A stretch of 64,000 nucleotides of DNA from Deinococcus actinosclerus (GCF_001507665.1 NZ_CP013910.1:3200335-3264334); one strand, 5' to 3'. Positions 24,060 to 32,295 are shown, counted from the stretch's first letter. The notes: generated by a model not told the origin, from the sequence alone. Translations and numbers: made by a program.

Positions 24060-25620
24060 AGGGGGTGGTGCGGGTCAGGATCACCTCGCCCTGCCGGTTG
24101 TGCACGGACAGGGTCAGGGCGTGCGGGCCGGGGGTGAGGTCGGCGGGCAGCGTGAAGGCGTGCGGCAGGGTCTGCCCGACCGGGACGGGCTGCCCGTCGA
24201 GGGTGAGGGTCACGCGGGCGGGCGTGTCCACCGTCCTGATCCAGAGGTTCCCGCTGTGGGGCGCGCCGTTGCTGACCGTGGTGGGGAGCGCGCGTGGGGT
24301 GAGGGTGGCGCCTGCGCCGGGCCGCGTGAGGAACGCCGGGTACGTGAGGAGTTCGCGGAACGCGGCGAGTTTCTCGGGGCTGCCGAGCAGGCGGTAGTCG
24401 TTGCGGCGCGTGACGGGGCGGGGCTGCACGTAGGGGCTGGTGAGCATGTTCAGGTCCAGCCAGTTGATGTTCTTCACGCGGGGGTACTTCAGCGCGGCGC
24501 CCCAGTAGGCTTCGCGGAGTTTCGCGGCGGCGAACGCGGCGTACCCGGTGGCGGGCTGCGCGCCGCTGCGGCTGGAGGACGCGAATTCGCTGATCTGGAT
24601 GGGGTGCGCGCAGGCGTAGCGGCGGTAGATGACGTCCAGCGCGTCCAGCGGGCTGTCGGTCAGGGCGCTGTCGCGGACGTTGCCGTTGCGGAAGGGCGCG
24701 GCGTAGACGCTCAGGCCCACCCAGTCCGCGGCGTCCGCGCCGGGGTAGTAGCGGTCAATGACGTCCAGGCGCGATCCCATCGGCATCCAGACCAGCGCGA
24801 CGTTCGGCGCCAGCCTCGCCATCACGTCGTGCACGAGGCGGAATGTGGCGCGGTACAGCGCGGGGTCGCGGCTCCACTCGTTGGCGGGGTCGTTGAACTC
24901 TCCGGCGAAGCGCAGGTAGATGGGCGCCCCGGAGGCGCGGGCGGCCTTCGCGAAGGGCGTCAGGGTCTGCTCGGTGATCTGCCGCAGCGGCAGGCCCGGT
25001 TCCAGCGCGATGTGCACGGCCATCCCCGCCTGCCGCGCCGCGCGCACCCAGCGGGCCGGGAAGGTCTCGCCGCGGCCGGGGGCGCGCAGCGTGAAGTACC
25101 GGAAACTCACGGCCAGCGGGCCGCCCAGTCCGGGCTCGGCGCGCAGCTGTCCGGTGGGGGTCAGGGCCTGCTCGTCGGCGTAGCGGCCCAGCAGGATGCC
25201 GGCGGTGGGTTCCAGCCGGGCGGGCCGGGGGGCGCAGCCGGGCGCGGGTTCGGGGCTGAAGGGGGTGGGGGCCAGCAGGAACGCCTGCCCCTCCTGCCGG
25301 TAGCGGGCGGCGATCAGGTCGGTGGCGCGGGCGGTGTTCAGGTCGCCGCGCGCGCGGGCGAGGTTCGCGGCCTGGGTGTAGGCCTGCACCGCGCCGTCGT
25401 AGTCGCGCAACTGCACGCGGGTGTCGGCCAGGGCGCGCCAGTTCGCGGCGGTGGGGTTCAGGGTGGTCGCCTGGAGGTACGCGGCGTGCGCGGCCGTCCA
25501 CTGTCCCGCGCGGGCCTGCGCGCGGGCCTGGGTGTACCACTGGTCGGCGCTGCGGGGCGAGGTGGTGGCCGTGCTCAGCGAGCCGATCAGGAGGGGAAGC
25601 AGGAGGGCGGCGCGGCGCAT
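24046..25620 (-). CDS. Secreted TPR plus GH26-like glycosidase-fold protein
   Basis: 524 residues from the ATG at 25620, chosen because TACCAT ends 7 nt upstream. Signal peptide RRAALLLPLLIGSLSTA, then TPR-like helices (residues 28-110). The central domain about 125-400 resembles a GH26-type TIM barrel: YLRFAGEFNDPANEW (candidate acid/base Glu about 231) and HPIQISEFASSS (candidate nucleophile Glu about 324). A beta-sandwich domain closes the protein (VTLTLDGQPVPVG...LSVHNRQGEVIL). The substrate is unknown, perhaps a cell-surface polysaccharide. It lies antisense inside the RNA-repair island. Confidence 0.72.
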   Translation of the reverse strand: MRRAALLLPLLIGSLSTATTSPRSADQWYTQARAQARAGQWTAAHAAYLQATTLNPTAANWRALADTRVQLRDYDGAVQAYTQAANLARARGDLNTARATDLIAARYRQEGQAFLLAPTPFSPEPAPGCAPRPARLEPTAGILLGRYADEQALTPTGQLRAEPGLGGPLAVSFRYFTLRAPGRGETFPARWVRAARQAGMAVHIALEPGLPLRQITEQTLTPFAKAARASGAPIYLRFAGEFNDPANEWSRDPALYRATFRLVHDVMARLAPNVALVWMPMGSRLDVIDRYYPGADAADWVGLSVYAAPFRNGNVRDSALTDSPLDALDVIYRRYACAHPIQISEFASSSRSGAQPATGYAAFAAAKLREAYWGAALKYPRVKNINWLDLNMLTSPYVQPRPVTRRNDYRLLGSPEKLAAFRELLTYPAFLTRPGAGATLTPRALPTTVSNGAPHSGNLWIRTVDTPARVTLTLDGQPVPVGQTLPHAFTLPADLTPGPHALTLSVHNRQGEVILTRTTPFSAQ

Positions 25621-25625
25621 CGCGC

Positions 25626-25631
25626 GCATGG
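25626..25631 (-). promoter_or_regulatory. -10 hexamer TACCAT (minus strand), leaderless start at 25620
   Basis: Reading the minus strand, TACCAT lies upstream of the ATG at 25620 and is separated from it by 7 nt. Confidence 0.5.
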
Positions 25632-25728
25632 TACGGGCCGGGGGGCAGATGAAGCTGCGGTGAAGCTCGCACGATCAGCTGCCGGTCAGCTTGCCGGCGC
25701 GGGCCACGTCCCTGGAACGGCCGGAAGC

Positions 25729-25757
25729 GGCTGTGCGAGGTTTCAGGCTGTGCGAGG
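25729..25757. repeat. 12-bp direct repeat upstream of the Pnkp-like gene
   Basis: GGCTGTGCGAGG occurs at 25729-25740 and 25746-25757, start to start 17 bp. The second copy ends 9 bp before the GTG start at 25767. It may be a tandem operator; the rest of the 146-bp divergent spacer shows nothing else clear apart from a GCCGG-rich inverted repeat near 25680-25700. Confidence 0.5.
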
Positions 25758-25766
25758 ATACGGGGC

Positions 25767-27005
25767 GTGACCCTGACCGCCGCTCCCGACGTGATCGAGC
25801 TGCCCGCACTGGCGCTGGTGCTCCTCGCGGGCGTGCCGGGCGCAGGCCGGGGGGCGTTCGCGGCGCGGCACTTCACGCCGGACGAGGTGTTCGACGCGCG
25901 GGCGTTCCCGGACGCGGACGCCCTGCGCGTGGCGGTCGCGGCGCGGCTGGCGGCGGGGGAACTGGCGGTGGTGATCGCCCCGGCAATCCGGCCCCTGGAG
26001 CGGGCGCGCTGGTCGGCCCTGGCCCGCGAGCACGACGTGAAGGCGGTCGCGGTGCTGCTCGACGAGGACCGCGCCGTGCTGGAGGCCCACGCCGGGTGCA
26101 CCCTGAGCCGCGAGGAGCTGATCGCGCAGGTCTCGGAACTGCGGCGCACGGCGGGTGGCCTGCGCGCCGAGGGGTTCCGGCAGGCGTGGCACCTGCGTGG
26201 CGCGCAGATCGGGCGGGTGGGCGTGCGGCGCGTGCCGCTGCGGGTGGACCGCCGGGACCTGAGCGGGCCGTTCGACCTGATCGGGGACGTGCACGGCTGC
26301 CTGGAGGAACTGCGCGACCTGCTGACCCGCCTGGGCTACCGGATGACTGGCGATTCGGTGACGCCCCCGGCGGGCCGCACGGCGGTGTTCCTGGGGGACC
26401 TGACCGACCGGGGGCCGGACAGCGCGGGTGTGCTGCGGCTGGTGATGGGCATGGTGGCGTCGGGCGCGGCGCTGTGCGTGACCGGCAACCACGACGAGAA
26501 ACTCCTGCGGGCGCTGAGCGGCAAGGCGGTGAAGGCGCTGCACGGGCTGGACGTGACCCTCGCGCAGCTGGAGGCCGCCGGGCCCGCGTTCCAGGCGCAG
26601 GTGCAGGCGTTCCTGGAGGGGCTCCCGGCGCACCTCGTGCTCGACGGTGGGCGGCTGATCGCGGCGCACGGGGGTCTCCCGGCGCACCTGCACGGACGCG
26701 GGAGTGGCCGCGCGCGGAGTTTCGCGCTGTACGGCGACACGACTGGCGAACGCGACGAGCTGGGCATGCCGGTCCGGCGCGACTGGGCGGCCGGGTACGC
26801 GGGCGCGCCGCTGGTCGCGTACGGGCACACGCCGCACGCCGCGCCGCGCTGGGTGGGGAACACCGTGAACCTCGACACCGGCTGCGCGTTCGGCGGGGCC
26901 CTGACTGCGCTGCGCTACCCCGAGCGGGAGACGCTCAGCGTTCCGGCCCGCGCCGCATACGCGCCGCCGCCGCGTCCGCTCCCGCCAGGGCGGCCGCAGG
27001 AGTAG
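25767..27005 (+). CDS. Pnkp-like 2',3'-phosphatase with degenerate kinase domain
   Basis: A 412-residue relative of bacterial polynucleotide kinase-phosphatase (Pnkp) lacking the C-terminal ligase domain. Residues 1-155 have the kinase fold, but Walker A reads GVPGAGRG (22-29): the Lys is Arg and the Ser/Thr is Gly. The usual DAT motif is APA in VVIAPAIRP. It is therefore unlikely to bind ATP normally. The metallophosphoesterase domain is intact: DLIGDVHGC (about 171), LGDLTDRGPDS (about 209), VTGNHDEKLLRAL (about 237), AAHGGLP and AYGHTPH, ending in the Pnkp-specific VNLDTGCAFGGALTALRYPERE. It would remove 3'-phosphate or 2',3'-cyclic phosphate from RNA. GTG start. Confidence 0.82.
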   Translation: MTLTAAPDVIELPALALVLLAGVPGAGRGAFAARHFTPDEVFDARAFPDADALRVAVAARLAAGELAVVIAPAIRPLERARWSALAREHDVKAVAVLLDEDRAVLEAHAGCTLSREELIAQVSELRRTAGGLRAEGFRQAWHLRGAQIGRVGVRRVPLRVDRRDLSGPFDLIGDVHGCLEELRDLLTRLGYRMTGDSVTPPAGRTAVFLGDLTDRGPDSAGVLRLVMGMVASGAALCVTGNHDEKLLRALSGKAVKALHGLDVTLAQLEAAGPAFQAQVQAFLEGLPAHLVLDGGRLIAAHGGLPAHLHGRGSGRARSFALYGDTTGERDELGMPVRRDWAAGYAGAPLVAYGHTPHAAPRWVGNTVNLDTGCAFGGALTALRYPERETLSVPARAAYAPPPRPLPPGRPQE

Positions 27006-27867
27006 GTTTCGCGGGCCACTGGGCCAGCAGCGCCCCGGCGAGGATCAGTACGCCGCCCAGCGCCGCCCCGGGGCCGGGTTGCTCGCGCAGGATGACGGCC
27101 GCCAGCGCCACCGTGACCAGGGGCTCCAGGGTGCCCAGCAGGCTGGCGCGCGTGGCGCCCAGCGCCCGGATCGCGCCGTACAGGGCGGGCACCGCGACGA
27201 TGGTGGGCAGCAGCGCCAGCGCCAGGATCGGCCCCCACTGCGCCGCGCCGACCGGGACGTGCAGCGTGCCCTGCGCGGCGGCCAGCGCGGCGAACACCAC
27301 CCCGCTGACGAGCGCCATGTGGGCCGTGGCGGCCAGGGCGCTCACGCCGCCCAGCAGCCGCTCGCTGGCGACCAGATACCCGGCGTACAGCGCGCCTGCG
27401 CCCGCCGCGAAGCCCAGGCCGGCGGCGTCCCGGTCGGCGGCGGACGGCAGGCCCACCACCAGCGCCAGCCCCGCGCCCGCCAGCGCCACCGCGCCCAGCT
27501 GCGTGCGGCGCGGCGCGCGGCCCAGGCCCCAGGACAGCAGGATCACGAATGCCGGGGCGAGGTACAGCAGCAGCGACGTCGCGCCCGCCGACACCCGCTC
27601 TAGCGCCCCGAAGTAACAGGTGGTCGCCAGGGTGTACAGCAGGCCCACGCCCAGCATCCGCGCCCGCTGCGCGCCCGTGATCCCGCGCGAACTGACCGGC
27701 AGCAGCAGCGCCGCCACGATCAGGAACCGCCAGCCCAGCGTCGTGAAGGACGCCAGCCCCGCCTGCCCGGCCAGTTTTCCCCAGATGCCCAGCGTCCCGA
27801 ACGCCACGGCGGACGTCACGCCCAGCAACACGCCCCTGCGCACCTCTCCACCCGCCGCCCCGGTCAT
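26935..27867 (-). CDS. EamA/DMT family membrane transporter
   Basis: A 310-residue protein with about ten predicted transmembrane helices in two EamA halves (for example AFGTLGIWGKLAGQAGLASF, FLIVAALLLPVSS, FGALERVSAGATSLLLYLAPAFVILLSW in pieces; second half GAIRALGATRASLLGTLEPLVTVALAAVILRE in pieces). Such proteins export metabolites; the substrate cannot be told. TACCCT lies 7 nt before its ATG. Its last 71 nt overlap the convergent Pnkp-like gene. It is divergent from priA, with the two -10 boxes only about 40 bp apart. Confidence 0.88.
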   Translation of the reverse strand: MTGAAGGEVRRGVLLGVTSAVAFGTLGIWGKLAGQAGLASFTTLGWRFLIVAALLLPVSSRGITGAQRARMLGVGLLYTLATTCYFGALERVSAGATSLLLYLAPAFVILLSWGLGRAPRRTQLGAVALAGAGLALVVGLPSAADRDAAGLGFAAGAGALYAGYLVASERLLGGVSALAATAHMALVSGVVFAALAAAQGTLHVPVGAAQWGPILALALLPTIVAVPALYGAIRALGATRASLLGTLEPLVTVALAAVILREQPGPGAALGGVLILAGALLAQWPAKPTPAAALAGADAAAARMRRGPER

Positions 27868-27874
27868 CCGCCTG

Positions 27875-27880
27875 AGGGTA
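27875..27880 (-). promoter_or_regulatory. -10 hexamer TACCCT (minus strand), leaderless start of the EamA gene
   Basis: On the minus strand TACCCT ends 7 nt before the ATG at 27867. Confidence 0.55.
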
Positions 27881-27912
27881 CTGCCTCACCGTTGCCCGGG
27901 CACGGGTCGCGC

Positions 27913-27918
27913 TAGCCT
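27913..27918 (+). promoter_or_regulatory. -10 hexamer TAGCCT, leaderless start of priA
   Basis: TAGCCT ends 7 nt before the GTG at 27926. This fixes the priA start although the frame is open for 300 bases further upstream. Confidence 0.6.
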
Positions 27919-27925
27919 GAGGCAC

Positions 27926-30442
27926 GTGACGCCACCCGCCGCCCCCTCTCTGGAATCCTGGCTGGTGGTCGTGAATCTGCCCATCGGACCGTGCGATTTC
28001 GCTCCGCCGCACGGCTGGGCGGGCGCCGCGCCGCTGGGCTGCCGGGTGCTCGTGCCGTGGCGCGGCGCGCTGGAGGTCGGACTGGTCGTGGGCGGCGGCG
28101 ACGGGCGCGGCGGGCACCGCCTGCGGGAGGCCGTGCACGTCCTGGACGAGCCGGGGCGGCCCTGGGTGACCCCGGCGACCGTGACGGGCGTGCAGGGCTG
28201 GGCGGCGGACGCCCGCATTCCCGCCGGGCTGATCTGGGGCGACCTGCTGGGCGTGGGCTGGCAGGCCGAGGTGACCCACATGGTGCGCGCGGTGGAGGGC
28301 GCGGACCTGAGCATGTTCGCGCGCCGCCCGCCCACCGAACGCTGGACGGACGCGGGCGCGTTCCCGGACGCACTGCTGGACGCCATCCGCGAGCAGGGCC
28401 TGCTGGAGGAACGCTTCACGCCCCGCCCCCGGATGCGCGGCGCGGTCGCCGCCCGCCCGCTCGACGAGGTGCCGTCCGCCAGCCGCACCGCGACGGTCCT
28501 GAGGGCCGTGACCCCGGCGCCGGCGGGCCTGACGGCCAAGCAGGCGCAGGCCGCCGCGTGGCTCTCAGCGCACGGTCCCTGCGACACGCTGAGTGCCTGG
28601 GCGAAGGGCGCGGGTGTCAGCAGCGGCGTGGTGACCGCGGCGCTGAACGCGGGCGGCGCCCAGTACACCCTGGTCGCTGCCCCCCCACCGCCCGCCTGGA
28701 CATGGCTGCACGAGCACGGCCCGGTGGACACGTACGCCGCGTGGGCGAACAGCGCCTCGGCGGACGGGGTGCCGCTGACGCCCACGCAGGCGGGCACGCT
28801 GGCCCTACGCGGCTGGGCCGACACCATCGAGGTGCCCCAGCCCCCACCCCCCCTGCCGGAACCCTGGCCGCAACCCGACCCTGCCGGTGCGCCCGACCCG
28901 CTGCCGGAGGCGCCAGTGTGGCGGCTGCACGGGGGCCGCGCCCGCGCGCGCTTCGCGCTGCTCGCCCCGCGCGTCACGCGGCTGCTCACGCAGGGGCGGG
29001 GCGTGCTGGTCCTCGCGCCGGACCACGCGACGCTGCGCCGCGCCTGGGAGGGCCTCTCCGGCCTCGCTGCGCACGCGGGGACGGGGGCGGCGCAGCTGAC
29101 CGGCACCCTGAATGAGGCGCAGCGAGCCCACACCTGGCAGCTCATCCGCACGGGCGAGGCCCGGCTCGTCATCGGCAGCGGGCACGCGCTGGCCGCCCCG
29201 CTGGACGACCTCGCGCTGATCATCGTGCTGGAGGAGGCCAGCGACGCGCACAAGCTCCTGAGTGGCAGCCGCGCCTTCCTGCCCGACCTCGCCACGCGCA
29301 TCGCCGCCGCGCACGACGCCGCCCTGGCCCTGGTGGGCACCACGCCCGCCGCCGAGAGCGTGCCCCACCCCGGCGCTGTTCTCCCGCCACCACGCGCCCG
29401 CGTACACGTCGTGGACTACGCCAACCCTCCCGAGCAGCCCGAACTGGGGCCGCTGTCCAGCGTGCACCTGCGCCTCGGGGACCAGGGCTACCCCCTCAGC
29501 CACGACCTCGCCCGGGTGCTGCGGCAGGTGCAGGAACGCGGCCGTCAGGCGGCCCTGCTCGCGCCCCGGCGCGGGTACAGCGCCCTGCTGCGCTGCCCGG
29601 GCTGCGACCACACCCCGCAGTGCCGCAACTGCGACGTGCCGCTGCGCTTCCACCGCGAGGGCAGGCAGCTCACCTGCCACCAGTGCGGGTACCACCAGCC
29701 CATCCCCGAACGCTGCGACCAGTGCGGCGACCCCATGTGGCAGGCGCGCGGGCCCGGCACCGAATGGATCGCGCAGGAAGTGCAGAAACTCCTCCCCGGC
29801 TTCCCCGTCTACCGCCTCGACAAAGACCGCCAGGACGACCTGACGCCCCTGATGCGCGGCGAGAGTGGCGTGGTCATCGGCACGCAACTCCTGCTCTCGC
29901 ACGAACCGCCACCCGACTTGGCCCTGATCGGCGTCACCCTGGCCGACACGTGGCTGAACGTCAGCGACTTCCGCGCCTCGGAGCGCTACCACCGCCTGCT
30001 GCGGCAGCTCGCCGAGTGGCACCCCACCCGCGCGCCCATGCTCCTCGTGCAGACCTTCCAGGCGGACCACCCCGCCCTGAAGGTCATGGTCGAAGGCCGC
30101 GACACCCTCGCGTACCCCGCCGCCGAGGAACGCGCCCGCGCCGCCCTGAACTACCCCCCCCACGCCCGCCTCGCGCAGATCGAGATCAGCGCCCGCGACC
30201 AGCACAAGGCCCAGGCCGCCGCGCAGGACCTCGCTGACGCCCTCCACGGCGCCGGCGCCACCGCCCACGAGGTCCTCGGCCCCGCGCCCAGCCCGGTCGC
30301 CCGCGTGCGCGGCGTGTACCCCTACCACCTCTTCCTGCGCGCCCGGAACGACACCCGCCTCGGCGAACTCCTGCGCATCCTCGACACCCGCACCTGGAAA
30401 GCGAAAATCAGAGTGGACGTGAACCCGAGGGGCGGGCTGTAA
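27926..30442 (+). CDS. priA: Primosomal protein PriA (pseudohelicase form)
   Basis: GTG start gives 838 residues. PriA recognises stalled replication forks and reloads the helicase. The 3'-DNA-binding domain (VVVNLPIGPCDFAPP, GCRVLVPWRGALEVGLVVG) and the zinc-binding module with paired cysteines (CPGCDHTPQCRNC ... CHQCGY ... CDQCGDP, about 555-615) are present. The helicase core has lost its motifs: where Walker A is expected there is LHGGRARARFALL, and the DEEH box is replaced by IIVLEEASDAHKL. This agrees with the known pseudohelicase nature of D. radiodurans PriA. A long central insertion of winged-helix-like repeats (residues 165-300) is also unlike E. coli PriA. Confidence 0.92.
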   Translation: MTPPAAPSLESWLVVVNLPIGPCDFAPPHGWAGAAPLGCRVLVPWRGALEVGLVVGGGDGRGGHRLREAVHVLDEPGRPWVTPATVTGVQGWAADARIPAGLIWGDLLGVGWQAEVTHMVRAVEGADLSMFARRPPTERWTDAGAFPDALLDAIREQGLLEERFTPRPRMRGAVAARPLDEVPSASRTATVLRAVTPAPAGLTAKQAQAAAWLSAHGPCDTLSAWAKGAGVSSGVVTAALNAGGAQYTLVAAPPPPAWTWLHEHGPVDTYAAWANSASADGVPLTPTQAGTLALRGWADTIEVPQPPPPLPEPWPQPDPAGAPDPLPEAPVWRLHGGRARARFALLAPRVTRLLTQGRGVLVLAPDHATLRRAWEGLSGLAAHAGTGAAQLTGTLNEAQRAHTWQLIRTGEARLVIGSGHALAAPLDDLALIIVLEEASDAHKLLSGSRAFLPDLATRIAAAHDAALALVGTTPAAESVPHPGAVLPPPRARVHVVDYANPPEQPELGPLSSVHLRLGDQGYPLSHDLARVLRQVQERGRQAALLAPRRGYSALLRCPGCDHTPQCRNCDVPLRFHREGRQLTCHQCGYHQPIPERCDQCGDPMWQARGPGTEWIAQEVQKLLPGFPVYRLDKDRQDDLTPLMRGESGVVIGTQLLLSHEPPPDLALIGVTLADTWLNVSDFRASERYHRLLRQLAEWHPTRAPMLLVQTFQADHPALKVMVEGRDTLAYPAAEERARAALNYPPHARLAQIEISARDQHKAQAAAQDLADALHGAGATAHEVLGPAPSPVARVRGVYPYHLFLRARNDTRLGELLRILDTRTWKAKIRVDVNPRGGL

Positions 30443-30445
30443 GGC

Positions 30446-32206
30446 TCAGCCCGTCACCTCGGGCATAATTTCGCCGCCCATCTGGCGTTCCAGCGTGGCG
30501 TACGCGCCGCCGCGTCGGCGGAGGGTGTCGGGGTGGCCGTCCTCGACGACCCTACCGCCCGCGAGGACGATGACGCGGTCGGCGGTGCGGGCGAGGCTGG
30601 GGCGGTGCGTGACGATCAGCGCGGTGCGGCCGCGCGTGAGTTCGTCCAGCGCGGCGACGACCTGGGTTTCGCTTTCGGCGTCGACGGCGCTGGTGGGTTC
30701 GTCGAGCAGCAGGAGGCTGGGCTGGGCCAGCAGCGTACGGGCGATGGAGAGCCGCTGGCGTTGCCCGCCGCTGAGGCGCACGCCGCGTTCCCCCACCACG
30801 GTCTGGAGGCCCTCGGGGAGGGCGTGGGCGAAGGTGTGGGCGTGCGCGGCGCGCAGAGCAGCGTCCACCTCGGCGTCGGTGGCGTCGGGGCGGGCGTAGC
30901 GGACGTTGTTCAGCACCGTGTCGTGGAACAGGAAGGTGTCCTGCGCCATGACGGCGGCGTTCTCGCGCAGGCTGCGCAGCGTGAGGTCGCGCAGGTCGTG
31001 CCCGTCGAGCGTCACGCGGCCCTGCTGCGGGTCGAAGGTGCGGGTGACGAGGGCGAGGAGGGTGCTCTTGCCCGCGCCGCTTTCCCCGAGGAGGGCGACG
31101 CGCTGCCCGGCCGGGATGTGCAGCGTGACGTCCCGCAGGATGGGCCGGGCGGGGTCGTATCCGAAGGTGACGCCCTCGAAGCGCAGCTCTCCGCGCACGG
31201 GCTGCGGCAGGGGCCGCGCGCCGGGCCGGTCCTGCACGGGTACGGGCGCGTCGAGTACCTCGAACACCCGCCGCCCGCTCGCCTCGGCCCGCTGGAGCAG
31301 GTCGCCGATGTTCACGAGGTCGTCGATCGGGCCGTAGAAGTACCGCCCGTACCCGCGGTACGCGAGCAGGCCGCCGAGCGTGAACTGCCCGGCCATGATC
31401 AGCCACGCGCCGCCGCCCAGCATGATCACGTTCCCCAGGTTCCCCACGAAGCGCGCGCGGGGGAAGGCGCGGTTGCGGATGGTCACGGCCTTCACACCCT
31501 CGGCGTACAGCTCATCCCCAAGCGCGCGGATGCGCGCAGCCTCGGCGTCCTCCCGCGCGAAGCCCTGCACCACGCGGATGCCGCTCAGGCGGTCCGTGAT
31601 CAGCGCACTCAGGTCCCCCAGGCGGGCGCGCGCCGCGCGGTACGCGGGCCGCACCGTGCGCGCGTAGCGGCGCAGCATCAGCGCCACGGCGATCATCGGG
31701 AGGGTCGTGACAACGCCCAGCAGCGGTTGCAGCGCAATGAAGATCCCGATCACGCCGATCAGGCGCAGGGCGTTCGCCAGCACGGCGTCCGTGCCGCGCA
31801 CCAGCACGTCCTGCAGCGCGTCCACGTCCCCGGTCACGCGGGCGATCAGGTCCCCGGTGCGCTGCCCCTCGAAGTACGCCGCCGACTGCCCCTGCAACTT
31901 CCGGTACAGCGTCAGGCGCAGGTCGCGCGTGAACGCCTGCCCCGCCCGCTCCAGCAGTAGCCCCCGCCACGCGGACAGCGCCTGCTGCACGCCGAACACC
32001 GCCACCAGCAGGGCCAGCTGCCACCCGATGAACGTCCAGTCGCGGTTCGGAATGCCGTGATCCACCACGCGGATCCACACGAGCGGCGGGTACAGTTCCG
32101 CCGCCACGCTTCCCAGCAGCAGCAGTAGCCCCACGGTCACCGTGCGGCGGTACGGACTGAGCAGCCCGTACAGGCGGCGCAACACGGACGGACTCCTCAC
32201 AGGCAT
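30446..32206 (-). CDS. ABC-type multidrug/lipid exporter, fused permease-ATPase
   Basis: 586 residues from the ATG at 32206, fixed by TAGCCT 7 nt upstream; the frame is open further 5'. Residues 1-310 form a six-helix exporter membrane domain (for example VGLLLLLGSVAAELYPPLVW, LIGVIGIFIALQPLLGVVTTLPMIAVAL in pieces). The ATPase has Walker A LLGESGAGKSTLL (about 378), Q-loop AVMAQDTFLFHDT, signature RLSGGQRQRL (about 475), Walker B LLLLDEPTSAVD and switch His in LIVTHRPSLA. Half-transporter, acting as a dimer; substrate unknown. It runs toward priA and stops 3 bp from the priA stop codon. A perfect 21-bp inverted repeat covers its first codons. Confidence 0.92.
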   Translation of the reverse strand: MPVRSPSVLRRLYGLLSPYRRTVTVGLLLLLGSVAAELYPPLVWIRVVDHGIPNRDWTFIGWQLALLVAVFGVQQALSAWRGLLLERAGQAFTRDLRLTLYRKLQGQSAAYFEGQRTGDLIARVTGDVDALQDVLVRGTDAVLANALRLIGVIGIFIALQPLLGVVTTLPMIAVALMLRRYARTVRPAYRAARARLGDLSALITDRLSGIRVVQGFAREDAEAARIRALGDELYAEGVKAVTIRNRAFPRARFVGNLGNVIMLGGGAWLIMAGQFTLGGLLAYRGYGRYFYGPIDDLVNIGDLLQRAEASGRRVFEVLDAPVPVQDRPGARPLPQPVRGELRFEGVTFGYDPARPILRDVTLHIPAGQRVALLGESGAGKSTLLALVTRTFDPQQGRVTLDGHDLRDLTLRSLRENAAVMAQDTFLFHDTVLNNVRYARPDATDAEVDAALRAAHAHTFAHALPEGLQTVVGERGVRLSGGQRQRLSIARTLLAQPSLLLLDEPTSAVDAESETQVVAALDELTRGRTALIVTHRPSLARTADRVIVLAGGRVVEDGHPDTLRRRGGAYATLERQMGGEIMPEVTG

Positions 32207-32252
32207 GGGCCCGAGGCTACGCCACCCGCGCGCCCATGCCTGTGAGGAGTCC
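32190..32252. repeat. Perfect 21-bp inverted repeat flanking the exporter promoter
   Basis: Arms 32190-32210 and 32232-32252 are exact reverse complements with a 21-nt spacer. The left arm covers the ATG and first 17 coding bases of the exporter plus 4 bases upstream; the spacer holds its -10 box TAGCCT (minus strand, 32214-32219). The right arm carries the same start sequence in plus orientation, opening a short in-frame peptide beginning MPVRSP. It may form a cruciform and looks recently made by inverted duplication. Confidence 0.8.
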
Positions 32253-32289
32253 CGCCTTCCCCGTTCCATTTCCTGCGCCGGTCAGCCCG

Positions 32290-32295
32290 TATGCT
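32290..32295 (+). promoter_or_regulatory. -10 hexamer TATGCT, leaderless start of the CobW gene
   Basis: TATGCT ends 7 nt before the ATG at 32303, which argues against the in-frame ATG at 32291. Confidence 0.6.
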
